Positions 52,675 to 61,980 are shown, counted from the first letter of the stretch. The stretch: 64,000 nt of DNA from Acidobacteriota bacterium (GCA_031271905.1 JAISUT010000023.1:1-64000), one strand, 5' to 3'. Translations and numbers: made by a program. Notes: generated by a model from the letters alone, not told the origin.

Positions 52675-54462
52675 TCAACGGAAGGTGTAGTTCAACCCGA
52701 AGCGGACGGAGCGGGGATTCCGGTCGAAGGCGATCTCCCCGTCTGCCGTCGCCACCCTCTTGCGCCCTTGGTTCAAGGCGTTGCGCAACTCGAACATCAC
52801 CTCCCACCGACCAGCCACCTCCAAGAACGCCGGGAGCGGCAGTATCTGGCGCACCTCCAAGTTAGCCGAGTTCGTGCCGATGTCCATCTTGTCGGAAAAC
52901 CAGTCGAGCGCCGTCAGCGGGTTTCCCGAGTTCCAACGCACCGTGGCGATGACGTTGGTCCCGCTCGACGGGACGAAGGCGTCGATGCGCCCTGTCACCG
53001 AATGGCGGTACTCCCGCCTCATGAAAGCCTCCGGGTTCCCTTCAAGTTCGGCGACCGTCGCCAAGGCGGCGGCGCCGGAGGCGGTGGAGACCGGTGAGAT
53101 TTCCTGCGACTCCCCGTAGATGTAGATGATCGAGCCGGTCAGGTTCTCCGCGACGTCGTGCTTCGCCGTCAGGCGCACCCCTTTCTGCCGCGAGCGGTCT
53201 TCGTCCATCTCCACGACGCAGGAGCGTTGCCCGGACGGGGTGAGGGCGGTGACGAGGATCGGGATGCCGGGTCCGTTGATGTAGTCTTGGTAGAAGGCGA
53301 GCTCCAAGGACGCCCCCGGCTTCAGCTCGCGCCGCACCACCGCCTCGGAATGGCGTACCTGGCTCATGCTCACCCGGTCGCCGACCATGGTGAGCAACGT
53401 CGATTCCGCAAGGTTCAGCACCTCGCCGCCCGGAAGCATGATCGACCCGGCATCGCTGAGCCGCCGCGATGTGAGCGAGGTCTCGAAGCTCCAGCCCTCC
53501 GCAGGGGTCAGCAATATCTGCAATGACGGGTAGAAATAGCTCTTGTCCTCGCCGTAGTGCAGACGGGCGTAATCGATGCCGTAGCGGATCGACAGGAGGT
53601 CGAACAGCCGGGTGGTGCCTTCCGTGCTGAACGCGAACGTCTCCAACCCGTCGGCGGGGGGCAGGGAGTTGGCCGGGGACTGGATCGAGTCGGAGACCAG
53701 TTGGTTGCCCGACATGCGCCCGTAGCCGACGGAGATGTTGTAGTCGCGATCCTTGTCAGGCCGGTAGTTGTAGGTGTTGCGCAATCGCCAAAAGGCGCCC
53801 GCGCCGGTATCGACCTGCCCCGACAGGATGACGCGGCTGTGCGCGCCCAGCGGCTCCGTGAAGGCGAAGTTGGTGGAGACGCCGCTCTGGCTGGCCTGCG
53901 GGCGCAGGATGTAACCCTCGCTTTTCGCCGAACCGGAGGCGATGCGCATCGCACCACCCCGGGCGAACCCGTCGGCGGAAGCCTCCGCCGACTCGGCGTC
54001 CACGTCTTCGCCGGGCGAGGAGCGGAAGATCAGCCGCCGTTCCGAGATGCCACGCAACACTTGGCGCACCCCCTGGTTGCGCGGATCGTCGTTCCGCAAG
54101 ACGGCGTCGGAGAATTTATGCAACGCGATCTCCAGCGAGACGGAGCGCGTGTCATCGACGACGAAGCGGGTCGTGGAGACCGACCGGTAGCCTTGGCGGG
54201 AAACCTGGAGGCGGTAGACGCCGGGAGCGAGGACCGCAGTCTTGAAAAAACCGCCTGCGTCGCTGCGCAGGCTGGTGAAGTTCTCCCCGTCATGGACCGC
54301 CTGGACGACCTGGACCAAGGCGTCGCGCAAGGGGGTGCCGAAGGAGTCGGAGACGCTGCCCACGATGCGACCGCTGTCGTCGGAGGCTGCCGCAGCCGTC
54401 CCCGCGCCCATCGCCGTCGCGAGCAATCCGAACAAGAACATCGTTCCACGGAAAGACTTCAT
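52675..54462 (-). CDS. outer-membrane beta-barrel protein with carboxypeptidase-regulatory domain
   Basis: A 595-residue exported protein. Signal peptide to AAAA (about residue 26), a carboxypeptidase-regulatory-like domain (GRIVGSVSDSFGTPLRDALV, LAPGVYRLQVSRQGYRSV split in the chain), then a predicted barrel ending FGLNYTFR with the terminal aromatic typical of outer-membrane proteins. It lacks an obvious TonB plug, being shorter than true TonB receptors. Role unknown; probably outer-membrane structural or secretion-linked. Monocistronic. Confidence 0.8.
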   Translation of the reverse strand: MKSFRGTMFLFGLLATAMGAGTAAAASDDSGRIVGSVSDSFGTPLRDALVQVVQAVHDGENFTSLRSDAGGFFKTAVLAPGVYRLQVSRQGYRSVSTTRFVVDDTRSVSLEIALHKFSDAVLRNDDPRNQGVRQVLRGISERRLIFRSSPGEDVDAESAEASADGFARGGAMRIASGSAKSEGYILRPQASQSGVSTNFAFTEPLGAHSRVILSGQVDTGAGAFWRLRNTYNYRPDKDRDYNISVGYGRMSGNQLVSDSIQSPANSLPPADGLETFAFSTEGTTRLFDLLSIRYGIDYARLHYGEDKSYFYPSLQILLTPAEGWSFETSLTSRRLSDAGSIMLPGGEVLNLAESTLLTMVGDRVSMSQVRHSEAVVRRELKPGASLELAFYQDYINGPGIPILVTALTPSGQRSCVVEMDEDRSRQKGVRLTAKHDVAENLTGSIIYIYGESQEISPVSTASGAAALATVAELEGNPEAFMRREYRHSVTGRIDAFVPSSGTNVIATVRWNSGNPLTALDWFSDKMDIGTNSANLEVRQILPLPAFLEVAGRWEVMFELRNALNQGRKRVATADGEIAFDRNPRSVRFGLNYTFR

Positions 54463-54606
54463 GCCAGGATCCCGTCCTCAAATATCCTATCCCAAAAAAA
54501 GCACCGACATGCCGCTCACCTTATCACAAGCGAATTCGCGCTGTCAATCGCCGAACCCTCCTCGCCATCCCCGGACGCTAGGCGACCGACATGGGAGGCG
54601 CGCCCT

Positions 54607-55173
54607 TCACGGCGATATCGTGGCGAGGATGCCGAGACCCGCGAGGATGACGACGGCGATGGCGGACAGCACGGAGACGATGACGCACACGATGGTCAAT
54701 ATGCCGAGGTAGCGCCAGAACGACTTCTGGTTTTTCAGCGCGTTCTCCAGCGACGCCGCCGTGCGGTCGTGCTCCAAATCGGTGATGCCCCCGGCGTAGC
54801 GGTTCAAAAACAGCCCTATGGGGATGTACAGGAACCCGAACGCGAAATAGAGCAACCCCATCATGACCAAGGGCGCCGCCGACACCCCAGGCGTTCCTTG
54901 CATTGAAAACGCATCGGGCGCGGCTAACGCCAGAAGACCGATGCCGAACATCGCCAAGCCCCCCAACACCATGCACCCCGTCCCGATGAAGGCGAGCACC
55001 CCGAACAGCCGCACCCAAGGGCGGGTCTTGAGGAGATGCCCCAACGCCTCTTCGGTGAGCGCCGCCGCAGGGCGCGTTTCAAACCGCGTTTCAAACCGCT
55101 CCTGCCTAGGCTCCGCAGGGGTGTGCACCGTAGAATGCAGAAGCACCGGGTCGTTGTCATTAATGTCGTTCAT
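54607..55173 (-). CDS. DUF5362-like membrane protein
   Basis: A 188-residue integral membrane protein with four predicted spans: two after residue 60 (LFGVLAFIGTGCMVLGGL and MMGLLYFAFGFLYIPIGLFL) and two near the C-terminus (about 150-185). The pattern YFAFGFLYIPIGLFLNRYA is typical of DUF5362. The first 50 residues are soluble and charged. AAGGG precedes the ATG at 55171-55173 (complement). Function unknown. Confidence 0.7.
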   Translation of the reverse strand: MNDINDNDPVLLHSTVHTPAEPRQERFETRFETRPAAALTEEALGHLLKTRPWVRLFGVLAFIGTGCMVLGGLAMFGIGLLALAAPDAFSMQGTPGVSAAPLVMMGLLYFAFGFLYIPIGLFLNRYAGGITDLEHDRTAASLENALKNQKSFWRYLGILTIVCVIVSVLSAIAVVILAGLGILATISP

Positions 55174-55355
55174 CGCAAAACCCTTCGTGAAATGAGCCAA
55201 CCTCCCATGGGCCGTCCGTGTTCAAACGGTGTCATATTTACATAAAACGCCTCTGACGGATATGGAAAAATGCGCGGCGAGGCGCGGCGCGGCAACGCGG
55301 GATTTCGCCAACCGCCCGAGCCGGCATATTTGCGCCGACCTCGCCCCGGACTTGA

Positions 55356-55364
55356 TGGTACAAT
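55356..55364 (+). promoter_or_regulatory. extended -10 promoter of the phosphofructokinase gene
   Basis: TGGTACAAT with TG one base before the -10 TACAAT. No strong -35. Leader of about 85 nt to the ATG at 55456. Confidence 0.4.
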
Positions 55365-55455
55365 CGGAAGCGTGACGGCGACACGCGCCGATGACACGAG
55401 GTCGGACACGCCGACCGCAACCGGTTCACGATCCGGCATATTCGAGGAGGAGCGA

Positions 55456-56628
55456 ATGGCACTCAGGAAAATAGGCGTTTTGACCGGCGGCGGAGACGTC
55501 CCCGGCCTGAACTCCGCCATAAAGGAGATCACGGAGGCGGGCTGGACCGAGGGGTTCGACGTGCTCGGCATCCGGCGCGGTTGGGAAGGGTTGACGCACA
55601 TCGACCTGGACGACCCCGAGAGCCGGGAGCGTTACCTGATGCCCCTGACCCGCGAGAACACGCGCACCATCGACCGGACGGGTGGGACGTGCCTGCACAC
55701 GAGCCGCACCAACCCGGCGCGGATGCGCTCCCTGCCCGCGCACCTGAAGGCCGACGCCTTCCCCAAGAAAGAGGGCAAAAGCTTCGCGACCTGGGACATG
55801 ACCGTGCAAGTCCTGCGCAACATCGAGCGGCTGGAGTTGGACGCGCTGATCTCCATCGGCGGCGACGACACCCTGAGCTATTCATCCATCCTCAACTCCG
55901 AGGGGGTGCGCATCATCGCCATCCCCAAGACGATGGACAACGACGTGCGCAACACCGAATATTGCATCGGCTTCGCCACCGCCATCACGCGCGCCATCGA
56001 CGCCATCCAGCGCCAGCGCTCGACCATCGGCTCGCACGAGCGGGTCGGGGTCTTCCGCATCTTCGGGCGCGACGCCGGACACACGGCGCTTTACACCTCC
56101 TATGTCACATCCATCCGCTGCGGCATCCCGGAATACAAGTTCAACCTCGAGAAGATGATCGACCTCCTGATGGAGGAGAAGCGCGACAACCCGAGCAGCT
56201 ACAGCCTGTTGTTGCTGTCCGAAGGGGCGGAGTGGGAGGGCTACCAGGTGCGCGAATACGGCGAGCCCGACGCCTACGGGCACCGCAAGAAGTACAACGT
56301 CGCCGAGGACTTCGGCGTCGAGTTGAAGCAGCGCACGGGCGTGGAGACCGTCATCAGCGACCTGACCTACGACCTGCGCAGCGGCGAAGCGGCTTTCGTG
56401 GACAAGTTGATCTCCTGCACCTTCGCCCACATGGCGGTCGAGGGGATCAAGAAGAACCAGTCGGGGCTGATGACCGCCATATCCGGCGGTTGCTATGCCA
56501 TGAAGCCGATACCGGACTCGATGCTGGGGCCGCGCTGCGTGGACGTCGATGCGCTCTACAACACCGATCGCTACCGCCCCAAGTATTTCGAGAAGGCGGG
56601 CTTGCCGATCTTCTTGACGCGGGTGTAA
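55456..56628 (+). CDS. 6-phosphofructokinase, predicted PPi-dependent
   Basis: A 390-residue PFK. Motifs: LTGGGDVPGLNSAI, ISIGGDDTLSYS, IPKTMDND and GRDAGHTAL. In the family, Gly104 and Gly124 (E. coli PfkA numbering) mark ATP enzymes, while Asp and Lys mark pyrophosphate-dependent ones; here the equivalents are Asp138 and Lys158, so PPi use is predicted, with a possibly reversible reaction. The ATG at 55456 has GAGGAGGAG upstream; the 62-residue longer reading has no conserved content. Confidence 0.9.
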   Translation: MALRKIGVLTGGGDVPGLNSAIKEITEAGWTEGFDVLGIRRGWEGLTHIDLDDPESRERYLMPLTRENTRTIDRTGGTCLHTSRTNPARMRSLPAHLKADAFPKKEGKSFATWDMTVQVLRNIERLELDALISIGGDDTLSYSSILNSEGVRIIAIPKTMDNDVRNTEYCIGFATAITRAIDAIQRQRSTIGSHERVGVFRIFGRDAGHTALYTSYVTSIRCGIPEYKFNLEKMIDLLMEEKRDNPSSYSLLLLSEGAEWEGYQVREYGEPDAYGHRKKYNVAEDFGVELKQRTGVETVISDLTYDLRSGEAAFVDKLISCTFAHMAVEGIKKNQSGLMTAISGGCYAMKPIPDSMLGPRCVDVDALYNTDRYRPKYFEKAGLPIFLTRV

Positions 56629-56656
56629 GCGCGGGGGGCGCGGCAGGCGGGTCGCC

Positions 56657-57037
56657 TCACAAGTTGATGTTGACGATCACGGGCAGCTCGTCCGCCGCCG
56701 CGACCCATCGGACGAGCAGGAACCGATCCCCGTCTGCGCCGCCGTACCCGTGCGCCGCCAACTCCCCGGAGTCGAACAGCCCCAAGACGCGGACGTCGTC
56801 CTCGCCGGCCGGGACGGGCTTGACCTTGCCCGCGCGGTAGAGCTGTTCGACGATGTTGATGAACCCGTTCTCCAGGTCAGACTGGTCGGCTACCTCCCCT
56901 TCCGAGGCGAGGATGAGCATGCCGCAGGCGGCATTTTGGACCATTTCCGCTATCGAGACGCTGCGCCCCGACTTCAACGCGGCGTTCAGCCGCTCGCTCA
57001 GGTTGGTGTAGTTGGCGATCCCCATGTTCCCTGCCAT
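56657..57037 (-). CDS. small hypothetical protein
   Basis: A 126-residue soluble protein with helical N-terminus (LSERLNAALKSGRSVSIAEMV) and a beta-rich C-terminal half (VRVLGLFDSGEL, RFLLVRWVAAADELPVIVNINL in part). No family recognised. Start uncertain between 57037 and 57025; neither has a good ribosome site. Coding is supported by composition and by its fit between neighbours. Confidence 0.55.
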   Translation of the reverse strand: MAGNMGIANYTNLSERLNAALKSGRSVSIAEMVQNAACGMLILASEGEVADQSDLENGFINIVEQLYRAGKVKPVPAGEDDVRVLGLFDSGELAAHGYGGADGDRFLLVRWVAAADELPVIVNINL

Positions 57038-57120
57038 CCGGTGAAAATGTAAGATTATACCTGAAACGAGGGACGGGTGGTCAACACCCCGTTCGCTCTT
57101 TGCCTGTCCGAGGGGGGACG

Positions 57121-57375
57121 ATGGGGATTTGCGACGTTTGCAAGAAAGAGATGTCGGACGCCGAGGTGGCGACCTGCCCCGGGCGCGCCTTTGTCGCCTA
57201 TCCGGACGGGACGACGCTCGCCGCCGTCCCCTACGACCCGGGCCGGCTCCACTTCCCCAAGTGGTTCCGCTGCCCCGACTGCAACATCGCGCCGGGAGGG
57301 TTCCACCACGAGGGGTGCGACCAAGAGGTCTGTCCGCGCTGCGGCGGGCAGCTTGTCAGTTGCGACTGCTTCTGA
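57121..57375 (+). CDS. small ten-cysteine zinc-ribbon protein
   Basis: An 84-residue protein with ten Cys (4, 7, 19, 51, 54, 66, 71, 74, 81, 83) in CxxC pairs: CDVCKKE, CPDCNIAPGG, CPRCGGQ, CDCF. Probably two zinc ribbons. The start ATG at 57121 follows CGAGGGGGG. No known domain name; it lies tail to tail with a cysteine desulfurase gene. Confidence 0.75.
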   Translation: MGICDVCKKEMSDAEVATCPGRAFVAYPDGTTLAAVPYDPGRLHFPKWFRCPDCNIAPGGFHHEGCDQEVCPRCGGQLVSCDCF

Positions 57376-57381
57376 CGGGCG

Positions 57382-58542
57382 TCAACCCTTGATCGCCGCG
57401 ATCTCGGCGACGGCGGCGACCGCCCGCTCGACCTGCTCCTCCGTGTTGAACGGGCCGAGGCTGAAGCGCACCGTGCCGAACACCTCGTCGGTGCCCAGCC
57501 GCCTATGCACGAGCGGCGCGCAGTGCAGGCCGGTGCGGCAGGCGATGCCGTAGTTCGCGTCCAGGATCGCCCCCACGTCCGCCGCCTCCCATCCGAGGAC
57601 GTTGAAGCTCAACACCGCCGTATGCCCTTCCGCGCCGTCGGCGCAGTAGGTGACGACGCCTTCGATGCCCTGGAGCCCCCGGCGCATCCTGTCCCAGAGC
57701 GCCATCTCGCGGGCGTGGACGTTTGCCACCCCCTGCTCCCGCAGCCAGAGCTGCCCTGCGTAAAGCCCCGCGACGCCGAGGATGTTCAGCGTGCCGCATT
57801 CCAAACGGTACGGGAACTCCTCCGGGTGGGTGCGCCGCCCGGACTGCACGCCGGTGCCGCCGAAGCGCGTGGCGCGGATGGGCACCCCCTCGCCGGTGTA
57901 GACGCCGCCGATGCCAGTCGGCCCCATGAGGCCCTTATGCCCGGTGAAAGCGACAAGGTCGATGCACATCCCCTTCGCGTCGATTTCCACCACGCCCGCC
58001 GTCTGGCTGGCGTCGACCGCGAAGTACGCCCCCGCCTCGCGGCAGGCCCGCCCCACCTCGCCCAGCGGCTGCACCGTGCCGACGACGTTCGAGGCGTGGT
58101 TGAGCAAAACCAATTTCGTATTCTCGCGCAACGCCGCCTTCACGTCGGCGGGCGAGACGAACCCGGCGTCGTCGAACGGGACGTAGGTGACCTCGACCTC
58201 CCCCGCCTGCTCCTTGTGGTAGAGCGGGCGCAGCACCGAGTTGTGCTCCAGGAGGGTGGTGACGACGTGGTCGCCCGACGCGAGCATCCCCTGGACGATC
58301 TGGTTCAGGGCGTCGCTGGCGTTGAGGCAGAAGGTGAGCCGGCGCGGGTCGTCCCCGCCGAAAAGCTCACAGAGCATCTTGCGGGTCTGCGAGACGACCT
58401 GCTCCATCCTGCCCGCCATGCTGCGTCCCGTGCGATCCGGGTTGCCGCCGCAGGTCGAATAGAACTCGTGCATGAAGTCGTAGACCTCGCGCGGCTTGGG
58501 ATAGGTCGTGGCGGCGTTGTCGAGGTAGATCGGGTCTTGCAT
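57382..58542 (-). CDS. cysteine desulfurase-family aminotransferase class V
   Basis: A 386-residue PLP enzyme of the SufS/CsdA-like group. Internal Lys in FTGHKGLMGP, NAATTYPKP at the N-terminus, LLEHNSVLRPLY, NHASNVVGTVQPLGE and the C-terminal loop ACRTGLHCAP with the candidate persulfide Cys. Transfers sulfur from cysteine to acceptors, or acts as a selenocysteine lyase-like enzyme. No sufE/iscU is near. Start directly abuts the stop of the DUF4416 gene. Confidence 0.9.
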   Translation of the reverse strand: MQDPIYLDNAATTYPKPREVYDFMHEFYSTCGGNPDRTGRSMAGRMEQVVSQTRKMLCELFGGDDPRRLTFCLNASDALNQIVQGMLASGDHVVTTLLEHNSVLRPLYHKEQAGEVEVTYVPFDDAGFVSPADVKAALRENTKLVLLNHASNVVGTVQPLGEVGRACREAGAYFAVDASQTAGVVEIDAKGMCIDLVAFTGHKGLMGPTGIGGVYTGEGVPIRATRFGGTGVQSGRRTHPEEFPYRLECGTLNILGVAGLYAGQLWLREQGVANVHAREMALWDRMRRGLQGIEGVVTYCADGAEGHTAVLSFNVLGWEAADVGAILDANYGIACRTGLHCAPLVHRRLGTDEVFGTVRFSLGPFNTEEQVERAVAAVAEIAAIKG

Positions 58543-59070
58543 TCACATTCCTTTCAACTGCCTGCGGTAGGTCTCCCGCACGGCGTTCAGCTCCGCGTCG
58601 TAGCGCCCGTCCTTGAAATCGGGGAAGCTCCACTCGAAGGGTTGGTAGCGCCCGTCCCGGTAGCGCGCCACCATGTCCGCCCACGCGCCGTCGCCGAGGT
58701 ATATCTTCTGCCCCGCCCCCTTGAAGCTGGCCAGCACCACCTTGTTGCAGTCAAGGTAGCCCACGTCGAGGTTGACCGTCCGCCCGCCGCCTGAGGCGAG
58801 CGCGTCCTCGATGCCGTTTGCCGCGCATTTGGCGTCGCCGATGCGCCCGGGCGGGAACAACTCGCGGAACGACACCAGCCTGCGCCGCAAGCCCGCCCCC
58901 ATCTCCGGCTCGTAATAATCGGTCAGGTCGAACGGATGGTCCGGCCCGGAATAGTCGATCACGCCCCATGCCGCCTCCATGCGACGCACGGACTCCCGCA
59001 GGGCGTCTTCACGCGCCCAAAGGACCGCGACCAGCAATTTCACCGGCTCCGCCCCGCAAGGCCGTGCCAT
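58543..59070 (-). CDS. DUF4416 family protein
   Basis: A 175-residue DUF4416 protein: VKLLVAVLWA, DLTDYYEPEMG, SFRELFPPG, KCAANGIED, NLDVGYLDCNKVVLASFKG and WSFPDF are the family landmarks. Function unknown; the family is found mostly in anaerobic and deep-branching phyla. The ATG (complement 59068-59070) has GGAGG at proper distance; the GTG upstream would overlap that site. Confidence 0.88.
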   Translation of the reverse strand: MARPCGAEPVKLLVAVLWAREDALRESVRRMEAAWGVIDYSGPDHPFDLTDYYEPEMGAGLRRRLVSFRELFPPGRIGDAKCAANGIEDALASGGGRTVNLDVGYLDCNKVVLASFKGAGQKIYLGDGAWADMVARYRDGRYQPFEWSFPDFKDGRYDAELNAVRETYRRQLKGM

Positions 59071-59100
59071 CTCCGCCACCTCCGTCGCAGCAACAACCCG

Positions 59101-59898
59101 CTACGATCTCAGCAAGTCCAAGGCGCGTGCCACGAGCGACGGGTGGATGCCGAACTCCCGGGCGACGTTCTCGACCAGTTCGTCTTGCGGGACGTCCCGC
59201 CGCCGCACCGAGTCCGCATCGCTCACCTGCAGCATCGACCCGCGCAGATAGCTGCGCCTCGCGCCCGAAACCCGCGCCAAGAGCGGGTAGCGCATCATGT
59301 CCCAACGGAACGACGCATCCCACGCCTTGCCGAATTCGCCGTCGTCCACCGGCGCGACCTTGTAGGTCAGGCGATGGACGCGCCTGCCGCCGCGCAAGGT
59401 CGCAAGGTCGACCTTCCCGCCGGTCGCGTCCGGCGTCAGCAGCAGGCGTTCCCCGGCGGACGCGACGACCGTGGGCGCGCCCGTCGCCAGCGGCACCGGC
59501 TCCGTGAGCAGGTAGCCGGGATCCAGCAGGTGCGCCCCGCCGTCGATCCAGACGAGCAGGGCGCTGTGCGTGTCCCGGCCGTAACGTCGGTCGGCGAGGA
59601 TGTATTCCGCATCCCACCCCAAGGCGCGCAACAGGAAGCGGAGCGCCGAGGTCAGGGAGAAGCAGGTGCCGCCCGCCCCCCAGCGGATGTGTCCGGCGAT
59701 CACCTCGCCGGGACCGCGCCGCGCCTGCTCGTCGCCCCCCGCCTCCGCGCGACGGATGATCTTCGTGACGTTCTCATAGGGGATCCGGGCAAAGGCGCGC
59801 GTGACGGCGGCGAGCGCCTGCGGCCGCCGCCGCGCACCGTCCCCGGCATCGAGTTGGAAATGGCCCATGAACTCCGCCAACGTGTCCATGCGCGACAT
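59101..59898 (-). CDS. arylamine N-acetyltransferase-like protein
   Basis: A 265-residue NAT-fold protein with the Cys-His-Asp triad at Cys79 (GGTCFS), His111 (DTHSALLVWIDG) and Asp126 (LLDPGYLL). PYENVTK near residue 40 is also typical. The family transfers acetyl groups from acetyl-CoA, but related enzymes act in secondary metabolism. Starts within 82 bp of a divergent FAD oxidoreductase gene; the ATG with complement 59896-59898 is chosen, others are near. Confidence 0.85.
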   Translation of the reverse strand: MSRMDTLAEFMGHFQLDAGDGARRRPQALAAVTRAFARIPYENVTKIIRRAEAGGDEQARRGPGEVIAGHIRWGAGGTCFSLTSALRFLLRALGWDAEYILADRRYGRDTHSALLVWIDGGAHLLDPGYLLTEPVPLATGAPTVVASAGERLLLTPDATGGKVDLATLRGGRRVHRLTYKVAPVDDGEFGKAWDASFRWDMMRYPLLARVSGARRSYLRGSMLQVSDADSVRRRDVPQDELVENVAREFGIHPSLVARALDLLRS

Positions 59899-59978
59899 TA
59901 TACCCCAGCCCATGCCACCCGCGATGTGGTATCATGTCCGCTTTCGTACAGGATCCGATCACATCTGGAGCGGGCTTC

Positions 59979-61088
59979 ATGGGCAAGGAACGCATTATCA
60001 TCGTCGGCGCGGGGATGGCGGGCGCGGCCGCCGCATACTTCCTGGCGCGCCGGGGCGTCAAGGACATATTGATATTGGAGAAGGAGCTGATCGCAGGGAT
60101 CCACTCGTCCGGCTTGAACGCCGCCATCCTGCGCACCATGATCGCCGAACCGGAGCTGAACCGGCTCGCCCGCGAGTCGGCGGCGTTCTACCTCGCCCCG
60201 CCCGAAGGTTTCTCGACGGAGCCGCTGGTGGACAAGACCGGCATCTACCTGACCGCCAGCGTCGGGAACGAGCCGACGTTGCAAGGCTGGTGCGCCGACA
60301 ACCCCGAGACCGGCATGGAGCCGATAGACGTCGCCGCCGTCTACGCCCGGATCCCCGCGCTCGCGCGCGGCATCGGCATGGCGACCTGGAAGGGCGACGA
60401 CGGCGTGATGGACGTCCACGCCATCCTGCAGGGGTTCCTAGGCGGCGCGCGGCGCGCCGGGGCGGAGTTGCGCACGGGGGTCGAGTTCCTCGGCCTGCGG
60501 ACGGATGGCGGGCGCGTGACCGGCGTCGAAACCAGCGCGGGCTTCATGGATGCGTCCAAAGTCCTCGTCGCCAACGGCGCCTGGGCGTCGTGCGCCGAGG
60601 TTTTCGGCGCGTACGCGCTCTCCTTCACGCCGCATCGCCGCCACCTGCTGGTCACGGAAGTCCTCCCGCAAGTCGACGCGCGCTGGCCGGTGATGTGGAT
60701 AGCGGGGGAGGAGTTCTATTTCCGCCCTGAGAGCGGCGGTCTCCTGATGTGCGGTTGCGACGCCGTGGCGGTCGCGCCAGACCAAGGGGAGGTGACCGAC
60801 ACGGCGCAGATCGAGGGGATCGCGTCAAAGGCGGCGCGCTGGCTCCCGTCGTTGGAGAACGTGCGCGTCGCCAAGGCATGGGCGGGGATGCGCACGTTCG
60901 TCCCCGACGACCTTTTCGTGATCGGCGCCGACCCGCGCCTCGAAGGACTCTACTGGAACGCGGGGCTGGGGGGGCATGGCGTGACCTGCGCCCCCGCGCA
61001 CGGGCGGCTCGCCGCCGACTGGATCGCCGACGGCGGAAGCCCGCACCCCGCCGCGACGTCGCTCGCGCCCGCCAGGCTGATCCGTTAG
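59979..61088 (+). CDS. FAD-dependent oxidoreductase (DAO family)
   Basis: A 369-residue flavoprotein. N-terminal dinucleotide-binding motif IIIVGAGMAGAAAAYFLARRG, then the DAO fold with VLVANGAWAS and the C-terminal FAD closure LYWNAGLGGHGVTCAPAHG. Related to D-amino-acid dehydrogenase, sarcosine or glycerol-3-phosphate oxidase; the substrate is unknown. ATG at 59979 preceded by GGAG. Confidence 0.88.
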   Translation: MGKERIIIVGAGMAGAAAAYFLARRGVKDILILEKELIAGIHSSGLNAAILRTMIAEPELNRLARESAAFYLAPPEGFSTEPLVDKTGIYLTASVGNEPTLQGWCADNPETGMEPIDVAAVYARIPALARGIGMATWKGDDGVMDVHAILQGFLGGARRAGAELRTGVEFLGLRTDGGRVTGVETSAGFMDASKVLVANGAWASCAEVFGAYALSFTPHRRHLLVTEVLPQVDARWPVMWIAGEEFYFRPESGGLLMCGCDAVAVAPDQGEVTDTAQIEGIASKAARWLPSLENVRVAKAWAGMRTFVPDDLFVIGADPRLEGLYWNAGLGGHGVTCAPAHGRLAADWIADGGSPHPAATSLAPARLIR

Positions 61089-61167
61089 GGAGCCCGCCAA
61101 CCCGGCGTGCAGCGTTTTTAACGCCTTGGCGTTCCACGGGGCGCGAGGCGTCCGGCGCAACGATTAT

Positions 61168-61288
61168 GGGAGTCTCTAAAAACCTCGCAGACAATGCGTC
61201 GCCGCAAGTCGAAAAACGGAGTTTGCCGAGGTGGATGAGCATTTTCGACCAAGGCGCAACGCAGCGTCCGGGGTTTTTAGAGGTTCCC
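61168..61288 (+). repeat. MITE copy F with 4-bp target duplication touching a start codon
   Basis: Full copy from GGGAGTCTCTAAAAA to TTTTTAGAGGTTCCC, flanked by TTAT on both sides (61164-61167, 61289-61292). The right duplication contains the A and T of the ATG of the next gene, and AGAGG in the element end lies 7 nt before that ATG. Confidence 0.9.
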
Positions 61289-61290
61289 TT

Positions 61291-61947
61291 ATGAAAGTCT
61301 TGATTGTCGATGACGACCCCTTGGTCCGCGGCAGTTGCCGGAGGATATTGGAGCGGGACGGCTTCTCCTGCTCCGTCGCCGCCGGAGGCGCAGAGGCGCT
61401 CGAATATGTGCGGCGCGCCGCTTTCGACGCCGCGCTCGTCGATCTTAAGATGCCAGGCATGTCCGGAATGGAGGTTCTGCGCAGGCTGCGGGAGGAGTCA
61501 TCCAACACGGCGGTCATCATCGTCACCGGCCACGCCTCCATCGATTCCGCCATCGAGGCGGTCAAGGCGGGCGCCTTCGACTACCTGCCCAAACCCCTCT
61601 CGCCGGAAGTCCTGACGGCGCGGGTGCGTCGGGCGGTGCGCGCCGTCCGCAAGGAGCTGGCGGAATCGCTCATCCGCAAGGAGCTGGAGCGCGAGAAGCT
61701 CACGGGACGCCCTCCGGCGCTGGGGCGTGTGGCACGGCTCATCCAAGGCGACGCGACCGGAGAGGCGGACGCGACCGGGGCGGATGCCGCCCAGGGCAGC
61801 CTGGCGCGGATGGAGGCGGTCGAGATACGCAACGCGCTCCGGCTATCCCACGGCAACAAGACCAAGGCGGCGCAACAGCTCGGCATCAACCGCAAGACGC
61901 TCCGGGAAAAGATGCAAAAATACGGCATCGTCCATCCCAAAGCCTGA
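61291..61947 (+). CDS. orphan receiver-Fis response regulator
   Basis: A 218-residue regulator: receiver domain (phosphoacceptor Asp51 in LVDLKMPG), a coiled-coil-like linker (about 125-145), and a C-terminal Fis helix-turn-helix (KTKAAQQLGINRKTLREKMQKYG). It looks like an NtrC-family protein without the AAA+ domain, in the ActR/RegA manner. The ATG at 61291 uses AGAGG from the MITE; the longer reading starts within the element and is rejected. No kinase adjacent. Confidence 0.88.
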   Translation: MKVLIVDDDPLVRGSCRRILERDGFSCSVAAGGAEALEYVRRAAFDAALVDLKMPGMSGMEVLRRLREESSNTAVIIVTGHASIDSAIEAVKAGAFDYLPKPLSPEVLTARVRRAVRAVRKELAESLIRKELEREKLTGRPPALGRVARLIQGDATGEADATGADAAQGSLARMEAVEIRNALRLSHGNKTKAAQQLGINRKTLREKMQKYGIVHPKA

Positions 61948-61980
61948 CATGACGCTCCTTCACTGCGAACCGTGCGCCCG

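Noticed and set aside
61231-61290. N-terminal extension of the response regulator at 61291
   Set aside because: The extra codons are read from the MITE; the receiver domain starts at the ATG at 61291 as in relatives.
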